A DNA stretch of 64,000 nucleotides from Arachis hypogaea. Taxonomy: Eukaryota > Streptophyta > Magnoliopsida > Fabales > Fabaceae. Each line of letters starts with the position of its first letter. Position 1 is the stretch's first letter. Location of the stretch: positions 620,001 through 684,000 of the forward strand of contig NW_027255452.1 in NCBI RefSeq assembly GCF_003086295.3, read 5' to 3'. Under the pieces are notes generated by a model. The model was not told the origin of the DNA. It worked only from the letters and a program-made list of their open reading frames with translations, and made no database searches. Positions 48,801-60,621 of this stretch are shown one piece after another. Both the position numbers and the translations under genes were made by a program.

Positions 48801-51800
48801 TTCTAGGTTTTTAGGCTTTTCTAGGTTTTTTCTAGGTTTTCTAGGTTTTTTTTCTAGGTTTTCTAGGGTTTTCTAGGATTTTTTAGGTTTTTTAGGTTTT
48901 TAGGTTTTCTAGGGTTTTTAGGTTTTCTAAGGTTTTTAGGGTTTTTTTAGGGTTTTCTAGATTTTTAGGGTTTTCTAGGGTTTTTAGGGGTTTTTAGGAT
49001 TTTCTAGGGTTTTTAGATTTTCTAGGTTTTTAGGGTTTTTAGGTTTTTAGGGTTTTTTAGGTTTTCTTAGGTTTTCTAGGGTTTTCTAGGTTTTTTAGGT
49101 TTAGGGTTTTCTAGGTTTTTAGTTTTCAAGGTTTTCTAGAGTTTTCTAGGGTTTTTTAGGATTTTCTAGGGTTTTTAGGTTTTCTAGTTTTAGGGTTTTT
49201 TGGTTTTATTTTTTAGGGTTTTTAGGTTTTTTTTTTTTTTTTTCTAGGATTTTTAGGGTTTTTAGGGTTTCTATTTTAGATTTCTAGGATTTTAGGGTTT
49301 TCTAGGTTTTTGGTTTTTTCTAGGGTTTTCTAGATTTTCTGGTTTTTAGGGTTTTCTAGGTTTTTTCTAGGGTTTTTAGGATTTTCTAGGTTTTTTGGTT
49401 TTTAGATTTTTGGTTTTGGTTTTTTTTTTAGGGTTTTTTTTTTTTTAGGTTTTTTAGGTTTTTTGGTTTTCTAGTTTTTAGGGTTTTTTAGGGTTTTTAG
49501 GGTTTTTTTTTCTAGGATTTCTAGGGTTTTCTAGGGTTTTTAGGATTTTTAGGTTTTAGGGTTTTCTAGGGTTTCTAGGGTTTTTTAGGTTTTTTTCTAG
49601 GTTTTTAGGTTTTCTAGGTTTTTAGGTTTTCTAGGTTTTAGGGTTTTCTAGGATTTTTAGGGTTTTAGGTTTTTTTAGGGTTTTCTAGGATTTTTTAGGG
49701 TTTTTAGGGTTTTATTTTCTAGGGTTTTTAGGGTTTTCTAGTTTTTAGGTTTTTAGGATTTTTTGGTTTCTAGTTTTCTAGGTTTTTTGGATTTTTAGGG
49801 TTTTTAGGGTTTTTAGGATTTTTAGGGTTTTCTAGGTTTTCTAGTTTTCTGGTTTTTAGGGTTTTCTATTTTTAGGGTTTTCTAGGTTTTTTGGGTTTTT
49901 GGGTTTTTTAGGGTTTTCTAGGTTTTTAGGTTTTTAGGGTTTTTAGGTTTTTAGGGTTTTTTGGGTTTTTAGATTTTCTAGGTTTTTCTAGGTTTTCTTT
50001 TTAGGGTTTTTTTTAGGGTTTTCTAGGTTTTTAGTTTTTGGTTTTTCTAGGGTTTTCTAGGTTTTTAGGTTTTAGGGTTTTTAGGGTTTTCTAGTTTTTA
50101 GGTTTTTAGGATTTTAGGTTTTCTAGGGTTTTTAGGTTTTTTGGTTTTTTAGTTTTCTAGGTTTTCTAGGATTTTTAGGGTTTTTTAGGGTTTTCTAGGT
50201 TTTCTAGGTTTTTAGGATTTTTAGGGTTTCTAGGTTTTAGGGTTTTCTAGGGTTTTAGGTTTTCTAGGGTTTTAGGTTTTTAGGGTTTTCTATTTTTTAG
50301 GGTTTTTAGGTTTCTAGGTTTTTAGGTTTTAGATTTTTAGGGTTTTAGGTTTTTTAGTTTTTAGGTTTTTAGGGTTTTCTAGGTTTTTAGGGTTTTCTAG
50401 GTTTTTAGGGTTTTGGGTTTTTAGGGTTTTCTAGATTTTTTAGGGTTTTTTTTTAGGGTTTTCTAGGATTTTAGGGTTTTCTAGGTTTTTAGATTTTCTA
50501 GGTTTTTTAGGGTTTTATGGTTTTTAGGGTTTCTTAGGTTTCTTAGGTTTTTAGGTTTTCTAGGTTTTTTAGGAATTTTTTTAGGATTTTTAGGTTTTAG
50601 GTTTTCTAGAGTTTTCTAGGGTTTTTTAGGATTTTCTAGGGTTTTTAGAGTTTTCTAGTTTTCTAGGGTTTTTTTGGATTTTTTGGGTTTTCTTTTTTAG
50701 GGTTTTTAGGATTTTTAGGATTTTTTTTTAGTTTTCTAGGATTTTCTAGGGTTTTTTAGGGATTTCTAGGGTTTTTTTTCTAGGTTTTAGGTTTTCTAGG
50801 TTTTTTTTTTTAGGTTTTCTAGGGTTTTTAGGATTTTCTAGGTTTTTTAGGGTTTTTTTCTAGGGTTTTTAGGATTTTTTAGGTTTTCTAGGGTTTTTAG
50901 GATTTTTTAGGTTTTTAGGGTTTTTAGGTTTTTTTTTTCAGGTTTTTGGGTTTTATAGGTTTTTAGGGTTTTCTATTTTTAGGTTTTTAGGGTTTTAGGG
51001 TTTTTAGGTTTTCTAGGTTTTCTAGGATTTCTAGGTTTTTAGGGATTTTTTTTAGGTTTTCTAGGTTTCTAGGGTTTTGGGTTTTCTAGGTTTTTAGGTT
51101 TTCTAGGATTTTTTAGGTTTTCTAGGTTTTTATTTCTAGGATTTTTAGGGTTTTTAGGTTTTCAATTTTTAGGGTTTTCTAGGATTTTTAGGGTTTTTAG
51201 TTTTCTAGGGTTTTTAGGGTTTTCTAATTTTTAGGGTTTTTAGGTTTTTTGGTTTCTAGTTTCTAGGTTTTCTGGATTTTAGGTTTTTAGGGTTTTCTTG
51301 GGTTTTTTAGATTTTCTAGGGTTTTCTAGGTTTTCTTTTTAGGTTTTCTAGGATTTTTAGGGTTTTCTAGGTTTTTAGGGTTTTCTAGGGTTTTTTTTTT
51401 TTCTGGTTTCTAGGTTTTCTAGGTTTTTTTTTTTTTGGTTTTTAGGGTTTTTGGGTTTTTTAGATTTCTAGGTTTTCTAGGATTTTCTAGGGTTTTTAGG
51501 GTTTTCTAGGATTTTTAGGGTTTTCTAGTTTTCTAGGTTTTTTGGTTTTCTAGGTTTTTAGGTTTTAGGGTTTTTTAGGGTTTTCTAGATTTTTTAGGGT
51601 TTTTAGGTTTAGGGTTTTCTAGGGTTTTTAGGGTTTTCTGGTTTTTAGGTTTTCTAGGTTTTCTAGGATTTTTAGGGTTTTCTAGGGTTTTTAGGATTTT
51701 TAGGATTTTTTAGGTTTTTAGGGTTTTTTAGGATTTTTAGGGTTTTCTAGGGTTTTTAGGATTTTTAGGGTTTTTTAGGTTTTTAGGGTTTTCTAGGATT

Positions 51801-54800
51801 TTCTAGGGTTTTTAGGTTTTCTAAGGTTTTTAGGGTTTTCTAGGATTTTCTAGGGTTTTCTAGGTTTTAGTTTTTTAGGTTTTTAGGATTTCTAGGGTTT
51901 TTTTTCTAGGTTTTAGGGTTTTCTAGGTTTTTAGGGTTTTCTTTTTTAGGGTTTTCTAGGGTTTTAGGTTTCTAGGGTTTTTTTTTTCTAGGTTTTTAGG
52001 GTTTTTTTTAGGGTTTTTAGGTTTTTTTAGGTTTTCTAGGTTTTCTAGGTTTTTTAGGTTTAGGTTTTCTAGGTTTTTAGGTTTTCTTTTTCTAGGTTTT
52101 CTAGGTTTTTAGGTTTTCTAGGGTTTTTAGGTTTTCTAGTTTCTAGGGTTTTTTGGATTTTTTTTTTAGGGTTTTTAGGTTTTTCTTTTTTTTTAGTTTT
52201 CTAGGATTTTCTAGGGTTTTTTAGGGTTTTCTAGGGTTTTTTTTCTAGGTTTTAGGGTTTTCTAGGTTTTTTGGATTTTTTTAGGTTTTCTAGGGTTTTC
52301 TAGTTTTCTAGGTTTTTAGGGTTTTCTAGGATTTTCTAGGGTTTTCTAGGGTTTTAGGTTTTCTAGGTTTTCTAGGTTTTTAGGGATTTTTGGTTTTTCA
52401 GGGTTTTTTTAGGTTTTTTGTTTTAGGTTTTTTGGGTTTTTTTTTTTTTTCTAGGTTTTTAGGGTTTTTTAGGGTTTTCTAGGGTTTTTAATTTTCTAGG
52501 TTTTTTGGTTTTCTAGGGTTTTTAGGATTTTTTTTTAGGGTTTTCTAGGGTTTCTAGGTTTTTAGGGTTTTTGGGTTTTCTAGGGTTTTTTAGGTTTTCT
52601 AGGTTTTTAGGTTTTCTAGGTTTTTAGGGTTTCTAGGATTTTTAGGGTTTTTTTTTTAGGGTTTTCTAGATTTTTTAGGGTTTTTAGGTTTTTTATTTTC
52701 TAGGGTTTTTAGGGTTTTCTTTTTTTAGGGTTTTTAGGATTTTTTTGGTTTTCTAGTTTCTTTTTGGTTTTTAGGGTTTTTAGGTTTTTAGTTTTTAGGG
52801 TTTTCTAGGGTTTTTAGTTTTCTGGTTTTTAGGGTTTCTATTTTTAGGGTTTTCTAGGGTTTTTTGGTTTTTGGTTTCTAGGTTTCTAGGTTTTTAGGTT
52901 TTTTTTTTAGGTTTTAGGGTTTTAGGGTTTTTTTTTTAGGTTTTTTTTTAGGTTTTTAGGTTTCTAGGTTTTTAGGGTTTTTTTTTTAGGTTTTTAGGTT
53001 TTCTAGGTTTTCTAGGTTTTTAGGTTTCTAGGGTTTTCTAGGTTTTTTTAGGGTTTTTAGGGTTTTCTAGATTTTTTAGGGTTTTTAGGATTTTAGGGTT
53101 TTCTAGGGTTTTTAGGGTTTTCTTGGATTTTTAGTTTTCTAGGTTTTCTAGGTTTTTTAGGGTTTTTTAGGTTTTCTAGGTTTTCTAGGTTTTTAGGTTT
53201 TTAGGGTTTTCTAGGTTTTTTAGGGTTTTCTAGGTTTTCTATTTTCTAGGTTTTTAGGTTTTTAGGGTTTCTAGTTTTCTAGGGTTTTAGGTTTTCTAGG
53301 TTTTTAGGTTTTCTAGGATTTTAGGGTTTTCTAGGTTTTTTATTTTTTAGGTTTTAGGTTTTCTAGGGTTTTTTAGGTTTTCTAGGTTTTTAGGGTTTTT
53401 TTAGGTTTTCTTTTTAGGGTTTTTAGGATTTTAGGGTTTTCTAGGTTTTAGGGTTTTCTAGGTTTTTAGTTTTCTAGGTTTTTAGGGTTTTTAGGTTTTT
53501 AGGGTTTTTAGGGTTTTTAGGTTTTCTAGGTTTTCTAGGGTTTTTAGTTTAGGTTTTCTTTTTTAGGTTTTAGGTTTTCTAGTTTTCTAGGGTTAGGATT
53601 TTCTAGGTTTTTAGGTTTTCTAGATTTCTAGGGTTTTTTGGTTTTCTTGGTTTTTTAGGGTTTTTAGATTTTTATTTTTTTTTTCTAGGATTTTCTAGGG
53701 TTTTTAGGATTTCTAGGGTTTTTATGTTTCTAGGTTTTAGGTTTTTTGGTTTTTTAGGTTTTTAGGGTTTTCTAGGATTTCTAGGGTTTTTTAGGGTTTT
53801 CTAGGATTTTCTAGGGTTTTAGGTTTTTAGGTTTTCTAGGTTTTTAGGATTTTTAGGGTTTTTAGGTTTTTTGTTTTCAGGTTTTTTGGGTTTTTTAGGT
53901 TTTAGGATTTCTAGGTTTTTAGGTTTTTTAGGGTTTTTAGGGTTTTTTTTTCTAGGATTTCTAGGATTTCTAGGGTTTTTAGGGATTTCTTGGGTTTTTA
54001 GGGTTTTCTAGGTTTCTAGGGTTTTTAGGTTTTTGGGTTTTCTAGGGTTTTAGGGTTTTCTAGGATTTTTAGGGTTTTCTAGGTTTTTAGGGTTTCTAGG
54101 ATTTTTAGGGTTTTTTAGGGTTTTAGGTTTTTAGGGTTTTTATTTTTAGGGTTTTCTAGTTTTTTAGGGTTTTTAGGTTTTTGGTTTCTAGTTTTCTAGG
54201 GTTTTCTTGGATTTTTATTTTTAGGGTTTCTTGGTTTTTTTCTAGGGTTTTCTAGGGTTTTCTAGGGTTTTTAGGTTTTCTAGGTTTTTAGGGTTTTCTA
54301 GGTTTTTAGGGTTTTCTAGGGTTTTTTGGGTTTTTAGGTTTTTTTTAGGTTTTCTAGGATTTTTAGGGTTTTTTTTTTGGGTTTTTAGGGTTTTCTTGGT
54401 TTTTAGTTTCTAGGTTTTTAGGATTTTCTAGGGTTTTAGGGTTTTCTAGGATTTTTAGGGTTTTCTAGTTTTCTAGTTTTTGGGTTTTTCTAGGTTTTCT
54501 AGGTTTTTTTTTAGGGTTTTTAGGTTTCTTTTTTTAGGGTTTTTAGGTTTTAGGGTTTTCTAGGTTTTTAGGGTTTTTAGGGTTTTTTTTTTTTTAGTTT
54601 TCTAGGTTTTTAGGATTTTTAGGGTTTTTTAGGGTTTTCTAGGTTTTCTAGGTTTTTTAGGTTTTTAGGGTTTTCTAGGTTTTTAGGGTTTTCTAGGGTT
54701 TTCTTTCTAGGTTTTTTAGGTTTTTAGGGTTTTCTAGGATTTTAGGGTTTTTAGGTTTTCTAGGTTTTTAGGTTTTCTAGGATTTTTAGGGTTTTCTAGG

Positions 54801-55023
54801 TTTTTAGTTTTTAGGATTTTTAGGATTTTCTAGGGTTTTTAGGTTTTCTTTTTAGGTTTTCAAGGGTTTTTAGGGTTTTCTGATTTTTAGGGTTTTTAGG
54901 GATTTTAGGGTTTTCTAGGGTTTTAGGTTTTCTAGGGTTTTTAGTTTTCTAGGTTTTTAGGGTTTTATATGGTTTTTAGGGTTTCTTAGGTTTTTTAGGT
55001 TTTCTAGGGTTTTCTAGGTTTTT
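45899..55023 (+). repeat. Six worn, shortened higher-order units
   Basis: Inferred starts lie near 45899, 47599, 49097, 50571, 52056 and 53546, with the next at 55024. Most lengths are about 1474-1498 bp; the first is about 1700. Landmarks are mostly reduced to AGGTTT or AGGATTT, and rare bases are few. Runs such as TTTTTTTTT, and words that have lost CTAG or GGG, are common. The order of parts is still that of the standard unit. Either these copies have decayed or the consensus here has many deletions. Confidence 0.65.
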
Positions 55024-56128
55024 AGGAATTTGGGTTTTCTAGGATTTTTAGAGGGTTTTCTAGAGTTTTCTAGGGTTTTTTAGGATTTTCTAGGGTTTTT
55101 AGTTTTCTAGAATTTCTAGGGTTTTTTATTTTCTTGGGTTTTCTAATTTTTAGGGTTTTTAGGATTTTTGGTTTTTTAGTTTTCTAGGATTTTCTAGGGT
55201 TTTTAGGGATTTCTAGGGTTTTTATTTTCTAGGATTTTAGGGTTTTCTAGGTTTTTTGGATTTTCTAGGGTTTTCTAGATTTTCTAGGTTTTTAGGGTTT
55301 TCTAGATTTTCTAGGGTTTTCTAGGGTTTTTAGGTTTTCTGGTTTTCTATTTTTTTTTGGGTTTTCAGGGTTTTTAGGTTTTTTTTTCAGGTTTTTTGGG
55401 TTTTTAGGTTTTTTGGATTTTCTAGGTTTTAGGGTTTTTAGGGTTTTCTATTTTTTAGGTTTTTTTTTAGGATTTTCTAGGATTTTAGGGTTTTAGGGTT
55501 TTTAGTTTTCTAGGTTTTTTAGGGTTTTTAGGTTTTTAGGGTTTCTTAGGTTTTTTAGGTTTTCTAGGTTTTCTAGGTTTTTTAGGATTTGGTTTTCTAG
55601 GATTTTTAGGTTTTAGGTTTTCTAGGTTTTTAGGTTTTTTAGGTTTTCTAGGGTTTTTAGGTTTTCTAGTTTTAGGGTTTTCTAGGATTTTTTGGGTTTT
55701 TAGGTTTTTAGGTTTTTTTAGTTTTCTAGGTTTTTTAGGGTTTTTCTAGGGTTTTTAGTTTTCTAGGATTTTAGGGTTTTCTAGGTTTTTTGGTTTTTTA
55801 GGTTTTCTAGGGTTTTCTAGTTTTCTAGGTTTTTAGGGTTTTCTATTTTCTAGGTTTTCTAGGGTTTTAGGATTTCTAGGTTTTCTAGGTTTTTAGGGAT
55901 TTTTTTTTAGGGTTTTTTAGGGTTTTTTTTTAGGTTTTTTGGGTTTTTAGGTTTTTTGGTTTTCTAGGTTTTCTAGGGTTTTTAGGGTTTTCGGATTTTT
56001 TAGGGTTTTTTTTTTAGGTTTTCTAGGGTTTTAGGGTTTCTAGGGTTTTTAGATTTTCTAGGTTTTTAGGGTTTTTAGGTTTTTAGGGTTTTTAGGTTTT
56101 TAGGTTTTCTAGGTTTTCTAGGTTTTTT
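55024..56128 (+). repeat. Second pair of consecutive truncated higher-order units
   Basis: Starts at 55024 (AGGAATTTGGG), 55582 (AGGATTTGG) and about 56129 give two units of about 558 and 547 bp. Both pass from the TTGGATTTTCTAGG block straight to end-of-unit sequence, at about 55449 and 55992, the second reading TTTTCGGATTTTTTAGGG. The ~1-kb central part is missing from both, as in the pair at 19681-20867. Confidence 0.75.
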
Positions 56129-57609
56129 AGGTTTAGGTTTTCTAGGTTTTAGGTTTTTTTTAGATTTTCTAGGTTTTTTAGGATTTTCTAGGGTTTTTAG
56201 GGTTTTCTAGAATTTCTAGGGTTTTTTGGATTTTTTTGGTTTTTAGGTTTTAGGATTTTTTAGTTTTCTAGGATTTTCTAGGGTTTTTTAGGATTTCTAG
56301 GGTTTTTAGGATTTCTAGGTTTTAGGTTTTCTAGGATTTTTTAGGTTTTCTAGGGTTTTCTAGGATTTTCTAGGTTTTTTAGGTTTTCTAGTTTTCTAGG
56401 TTTTCTAGGGTTTTAGGTTTCTAGGTTTTCTAGGGTTTTTAGGGATTTCTTGGGTTTTTAGGGTTTTTTAGGTTTTTTTTTTTATTTTTGGGTTTTTAGG
56501 TTTTAGGTTTTCTAGGATTTTTAGGGTTTTTAGGTTTTCTAGGGTTTTAGTTTTCTAGGATTTCTAGGTTTTCTAGGGTTTTTAGGATTTTTGGTTTTCT
56601 AGGTTTTCTAGGGTTTTTAGGGTTTTTTTTTCTAGGGTTTTTAGGGTTTTCTAGGGTTTTTAGGGTTTTCTAGGTTTTTAGGGTTTTTCTAGGTTTTTAG
56701 GGTTTTTAGGGTTTTCTAGGTTTTTAGGGTTTTCTAGGTTTTTAGGGTTTTTAGGGTTTTTTTTCTAGGGTTTTTAGGTTTTCTAGATTTTTTAGGGTTT
56801 TTAGGATTTTTTTTTTTCTAGTTTTCTAGGGTTTTCTTTTTTAGGGTTTTTAGGTTTTTAGGTTTTCTAGGTTTTCTAGGATTTTTTTTTTAGGTTTTTT
56901 AGGGTTTTTGGGTTTTTAGGGTTTTCTAGGTTTTTAGGATTTTTAGGGTTTTTTAGGTTTTTAGGGTTTTTTAGGGTTTTTTTTCTAGGTTTTTAGGATT
57001 TTCTAGGGTTTTTAGGGTTTTCTAGGATTTTTAGGGTTTTCTAGTTTTCTAGGTTTTTAGGTTTTCTAGGGTTTTTAGGTTTTTAGGTTTTCAGGGTTTT
57101 TAGTTTTCTAGTTTTTTAGGTTTTTAGGGTTTTTAGGTTTTCTAGGGTTTTTAGGGTTTTCTTTTTTTAGATTTTTCTAGGTTTTTAGGTTTTTAGGGTT
57201 TTTTAGGGTTTTCTAGGATTTTCTAGGTTTTTAGGGATTTTTAGGTTTTCTAGGTTTTTTAGGGTTTTTAGGGTTTTCTTTTTTCTAGGTTTTTTAGGTT
57301 TTTAGGGTTTTCTAGGTTTTCTAGGGTTTTTAGGTTTTCTAGGTTTTTAGGTTTTCTAGGATTTTCTAGGTTTTCTAGGGTTTTTAGGTTTTTGGTTTTT
57401 AGGTTTTCTAGGGTTTTTAGGGTTTTCTAGGTTTTTAGGGTTTTCAAGGGTTTTTAGGGTTTTCTAGGATTTTTTAGGGTTTTTAGGGATTTTAGGGTTT
57501 TTAGGGATTTTAGGGTTTTCTAGTTTTTAGAATTTTCTGGTTTTTTAGGGTTTTATAGGGTTTTTAGGGTTTTTAGGTTTCTTAGGTTTTCTAGGTTTTC
57601 TAGGTTTTT
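56129..57609 (+). repeat. Higher-order unit, worn, about 1.48 kb
   Basis: A full-length unit in the order of parts, with few rare bases. TTTTCAAGGG and GGATTTTTTAGGG near 57440-57480, followed by TTTAGAATTTTCTGG near 57527, mark its end. The following start is degraded, so the end is approximate. Confidence 0.6.
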
Positions 57610-57916
57610 TTTTAGGGTTTTCTAGGATTTTTAGGTTTTCAAGGTTTTCTAGGTTTTCTAGGGTTTTTTAGGATTTTCTAGGTTTTTAGTTTTCTTTTTA
57701 GGGTTTTTTGGATTTTCTTGGGTTTTCTAGTTTTTAGGGTTTTTTAGGATTTTTAGGATTTTTTAGTTTTCTAGGATTTTCTAGGGTTTTTTAGGGTTTC
57801 TAGGGTTTTTATTTTCTAGGGTTTTTAGGGTTTTCTAGGATTTTTTGGATTTTTTTAGGTTTTCTAGGGTTTTCTAGGATTTTCTAGGGTTTGTTTAGGG
57901 TTTTCTAGGGTTTTTT

Positions 57917-58540
57917 GGCAGATTTCTAGGGACTTTTTTATGGTTTTCTAGGTTTTTTAGGGTTTTTATTAAGTTTTAGGTTTATCTAGGATTTTTTAGC
58001 GGTTTTTTTAGGGTTTTTCTAACGCAAATTTTTCTAGGGTTTTCTAGGATTTTAGTTTATGGTTTTCTAGGGTTTTTAGGGATTTTCTTAGATTATTTTA
58101 GAGGTTTTTTTTTAGGTTTTGGCGTTATCTGCAGTTTTACCTAGGGTTTTTTTGGTTTTTTTAGGTTTTCTAGGATTTTTCTTAGGGCTTTTTAGTATTT
58201 TCTAGGGTTTTTTTAGGTGCTTTTCTAGGGTTTTTAGCGATTTTCTAGGATTTTTAGGGATTTTCTAGGGTTTTTAGGGATTTTCTAGGATTTTTATGGG
58301 TTTTCTAGGTTGTTCAAATAGGGTTATCACTTTCTAGGATTTTTAGGGTTTTTCTGTGTTTAGGAGTTTTCTATCGGTCTTTCTAGATTTATTAGAGGTT
58401 TTTTAGGATTTTCTAGCGGTTATTCTAGGATTTTCTAGGTTTTTTTAGGTTTCTACAGTTTTTAGTGCGTTTTTAGATTTTTTAAGGTTTTTTAATGTTT
58501 TTAGCGGTTTTCTAGGATTTTCTAGGTTTTTAGGTTTCTG
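57917..58540 (+). repeat. Divergent island with rare bases inside the array
   Basis: This is the least repetitive stretch in the window. Ordinary TTTTCTAGGG words alternate with odd segments: GGCAGATTTC (57917), AACGCAAATT (58021), GGCGTTATCTGCAG (58121), TTTTAGGTGC (about 58211), TGTTCAAATA (58311), GGGTTATCAC (58321) and CTATCGGTCT (58371). No reading frame, RNA gene or transposon end is visible. It still contains array words throughout, so it looks like an old, unhomogenised part of the satellite and not an insertion. Confidence 0.75.
58221..58310 (+). repeat. Nine words in exact 10-bp register
   Basis: Nine consecutive 10-bp words run without an indel, alternating TTTTCTAGGG or TTTTCTAGGA with TTTTTAGGGA or close variants. 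The period is thus a 20-bp dimer of two 10-bp halves. Elsewhere in the array words of 8, 9 and 10 bp are mixed. This may be the closest view of the founding dimer. Confidence 0.85.
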
Positions 58541-59370
58541 GATTTTTTAGGGTTTTTAGGTTTTTTAGGTGTTTTTAGGATTTTTAGGTTTTCTAGGGTT
58601 TTCTAGGGTTTTTAGGGTTTTCTAGGTTTTTTAGGGTTTTCTTTTTTAGGGTTTTTAGGTTTTAGGGTTTTTCTAGGTTTTAGGATTTTCTAGGGTTTTT
58701 TAGGGTTTTTAGGTTTTTTAGGGTTTTTAGGTTTTTAGGATTTCTAGGTTTTCTAGGTTTTTAGGGTTTTCTAGGTTTTTAGGGTTTTAGGGTTTCTAGT
58801 TTTTAGTTTTTGGTTTTCTAGGTTTTCTAGGTTTTTTAGGTTTTCAAGGGTTTTTAGGGTTTTCTAGATTTTTAGGGTTTTTAGGATTTTAGGGTTTTCT
58901 AGGTTTTTAGGTTTTTTAGGATTTTAGGGTTTTTAGTTTTCTAGGATTTTTTTTTAGGGTTTTCTAGGTTTTCTAGGTTTTCTAGGTTTTTTAGGGTTTT
59001 CTAGGTTTTTTGTTTTCTAGGAATTTTCTAGGTTTTCTTAGGTTTTTTTTAGGTTTTAGGGTTTTTTAATTTTTTTATTTTTTTTAGGTTTTTAAGTTTT
59101 TTTTTTTTTAGGGTTTTTAGGATTTTCTAAGGGTTTTTAGTTTCTAAATTCTCTAGGTTTTCTTCGGATTTTCCTTGAGAAGTTTTCTAAGTTTTAGGGT
59201 TTTTAGGATTTTTTAGGATTTTTTTCTTTTTTTTTCTAGGATTTTCTAGGGTTTTTAGGGTTTTATATATTTAGGATTTTAAGGGTTTTCTAGGTTTTTT
59301 TTTTTTAGAGTTTTCTATTTTAGTTTTCTAGGTTTTTTAGGGTTTTCTAAGATTTTCTAGGTTTTCTTTT

Positions 59371-59450
59371 TAGGATTTTTTTTTTTTTTTAATTTTTTTT
59401 TCATTTTTTTTTTTTTTTTTTGTTTTCAGTTTTTTTTTTTATATGGTTTT
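59371..59450 (+). repeat. T-rich block replacing ordinary words
   Basis: Runs of 15, 9 and 18 T broken by AA, CA and a short GTTTTCAG, then ten or so more T before TTATATGG-like sequence resumes as ATATGGTTTTATTGG. Intact units have TTTTCTATGG, ATTTCTTGGG and TTTTCAGGG words here. The GTTTTCAG remnant matches the GTTTTCCAGG landmark, so this is a degraded or mis-called piece of the normal unit. Confidence 0.75.
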
Positions 59451-59763
59451 ATTGGATTTTCTAGGCTTTTGTAGGGTTTTTTAGGGTTTTCTAGGGTTTT
59501 TATCGTTTTCTAGGATTTCCTATGGATTTCTAGGGTTTTTAGGGATTTCTTGGTATTTTTTTAGGGTGTTCTAGGGTTTTAGGGTTTTTGGTTTCTAGGG
59601 TTTTTTATGGTTTTCTAGGGTTTTTAGGGTTTTCTAAGGTTTTTAGGGTTATCTAGGATTTTTAGGTTTTTTAGGGTTTTCTAGGTTTTTCTAGGGTTTT
59701 CTAGGGTTTTTAGTTTTCTAGGGTTTTAGGGTTTTCTAGATTTTTAGGGTTTTTGGATTTTTT

Positions 59764-59765
<2 letters not shown>

Positions 59766-59806
<41 letters not shown>

Positions 59807-59813
59807 TTTTCTA
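59766..59813 (+). repeat. Pure T homopolymer, 48 bases
   Basis: Forty-eight uninterrupted T placed between GGATTTTTTGG and AGATTTTCTAGG. Intact units have GGTTATCTAGTG, CTTGGATTTTTTAGGG and further words at this point, so ordinary sequence has been replaced and not merely lengthened. Confidence 0.93.
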
Positions 59814-60621
59814 GGTTTTCTATTTTTTTTTTAGGTTTTGTTTTTAGGTTTTTTGGTTTTCTAGGGTTTTTTTTTTTGGGTTGTCTAGGGTTATCTAGGC
59901 TTTTTTAGGATTTTTTAGGGTTTTTTAGTGTTTTTTAGGGTTTTCTTGGGTTTTTTAGAATTTTCTAAGGTTTTCTAGATTTTCTAGGGTTTTTAGGGTT
60001 TTCTAGGATTTTTAGGGATTTCTACAGTTTTCTAGTGTTTTTAGGTTTTTCTAGGGTTTTCTAAGGTTTTTAGGATTTTCAAGGGTTTTTAGGGTTTTCT
60101 ACGATTTTTTAGGGTTTTTAGGGATTTTAGGGTTTTCTAGGGTTTTTAGGGTTTTCTTGGATTTTTATGATTTTCTAGGATTTTCTAGGATTTTTTAGGG
60201 TTTTTAGGGTTTTCTAGGATTTTCTAGGATTTTTTAGGATTTTTAGGGTTTCTAGGATTTTTTAGGTTTTCTAGGTTTTCTGGAATTTCTAGATTTTTTT
60301 TTTTTTTTAGTATTTTTAGGGTTTTTAGAGTTTTCTAAGGTTTTTAGGCTTTTCTAGGATTTCTAGGTTTTCTAGGGTTTTTAGTGTTTTTAGGATTTTT
60401 AGGATTTTTCTAGGGTTTTTAGCGTTTTCTAAGGTTTTTAGGGTTTTCAAGGTTTTTATGGTTTTCCATGATTTTTTAGGGTTTTTAGGCATTTTAGGGT
60501 TTTCTAGGGATTTTAGGGTTTTCTAGTGTTTTTAGAATTTTCTAGGTTTTTTAGGGTTTTATATGGTTTTGTAGGGTTTCTTAGGGTTTTCTTAGGTTTT
60601 CTACGGTTTTCTAGGTTTTTT

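Larger units (their letters stand above)
57610..59039 (+). repeat. Divergent higher-order unit
   Basis: The first 300 bp are ordinary. From about 57890 to 58540 the words carry many non-standard bases (see the island entry), after which ordinary words resume. The next start is badly degraded (GGAATTTTCTAGG near 59021 is the best candidate), so the right edge is a guess within some tens of bases. Confidence 0.5.
59040..60621 (+). repeat. Higher-order unit with T-rich damage
   Basis: The left part (to about 59450) and the stretch 59760-59870 are dominated by T runs. Between and after them the sequence is very close to the reference unit, with TTGTAGGG (about 59469), TTATCG, ATTTCCTATGG, GGTTGTCTAGGG (about 59880), TCTACAG (about 60022), TTCCATGATTT (about 60463) and TTATATGGTTTTGTAGGG (about 60559). 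The start is uncertain. Confidence 0.65.

Noticed and set aside
57917..58540. Transposon insertion or RNA gene in the divergent island
   Set aside because: Array words run through the whole island, there are no terminal repeats or target duplication, and I could not fold or recognise any known RNA in it.
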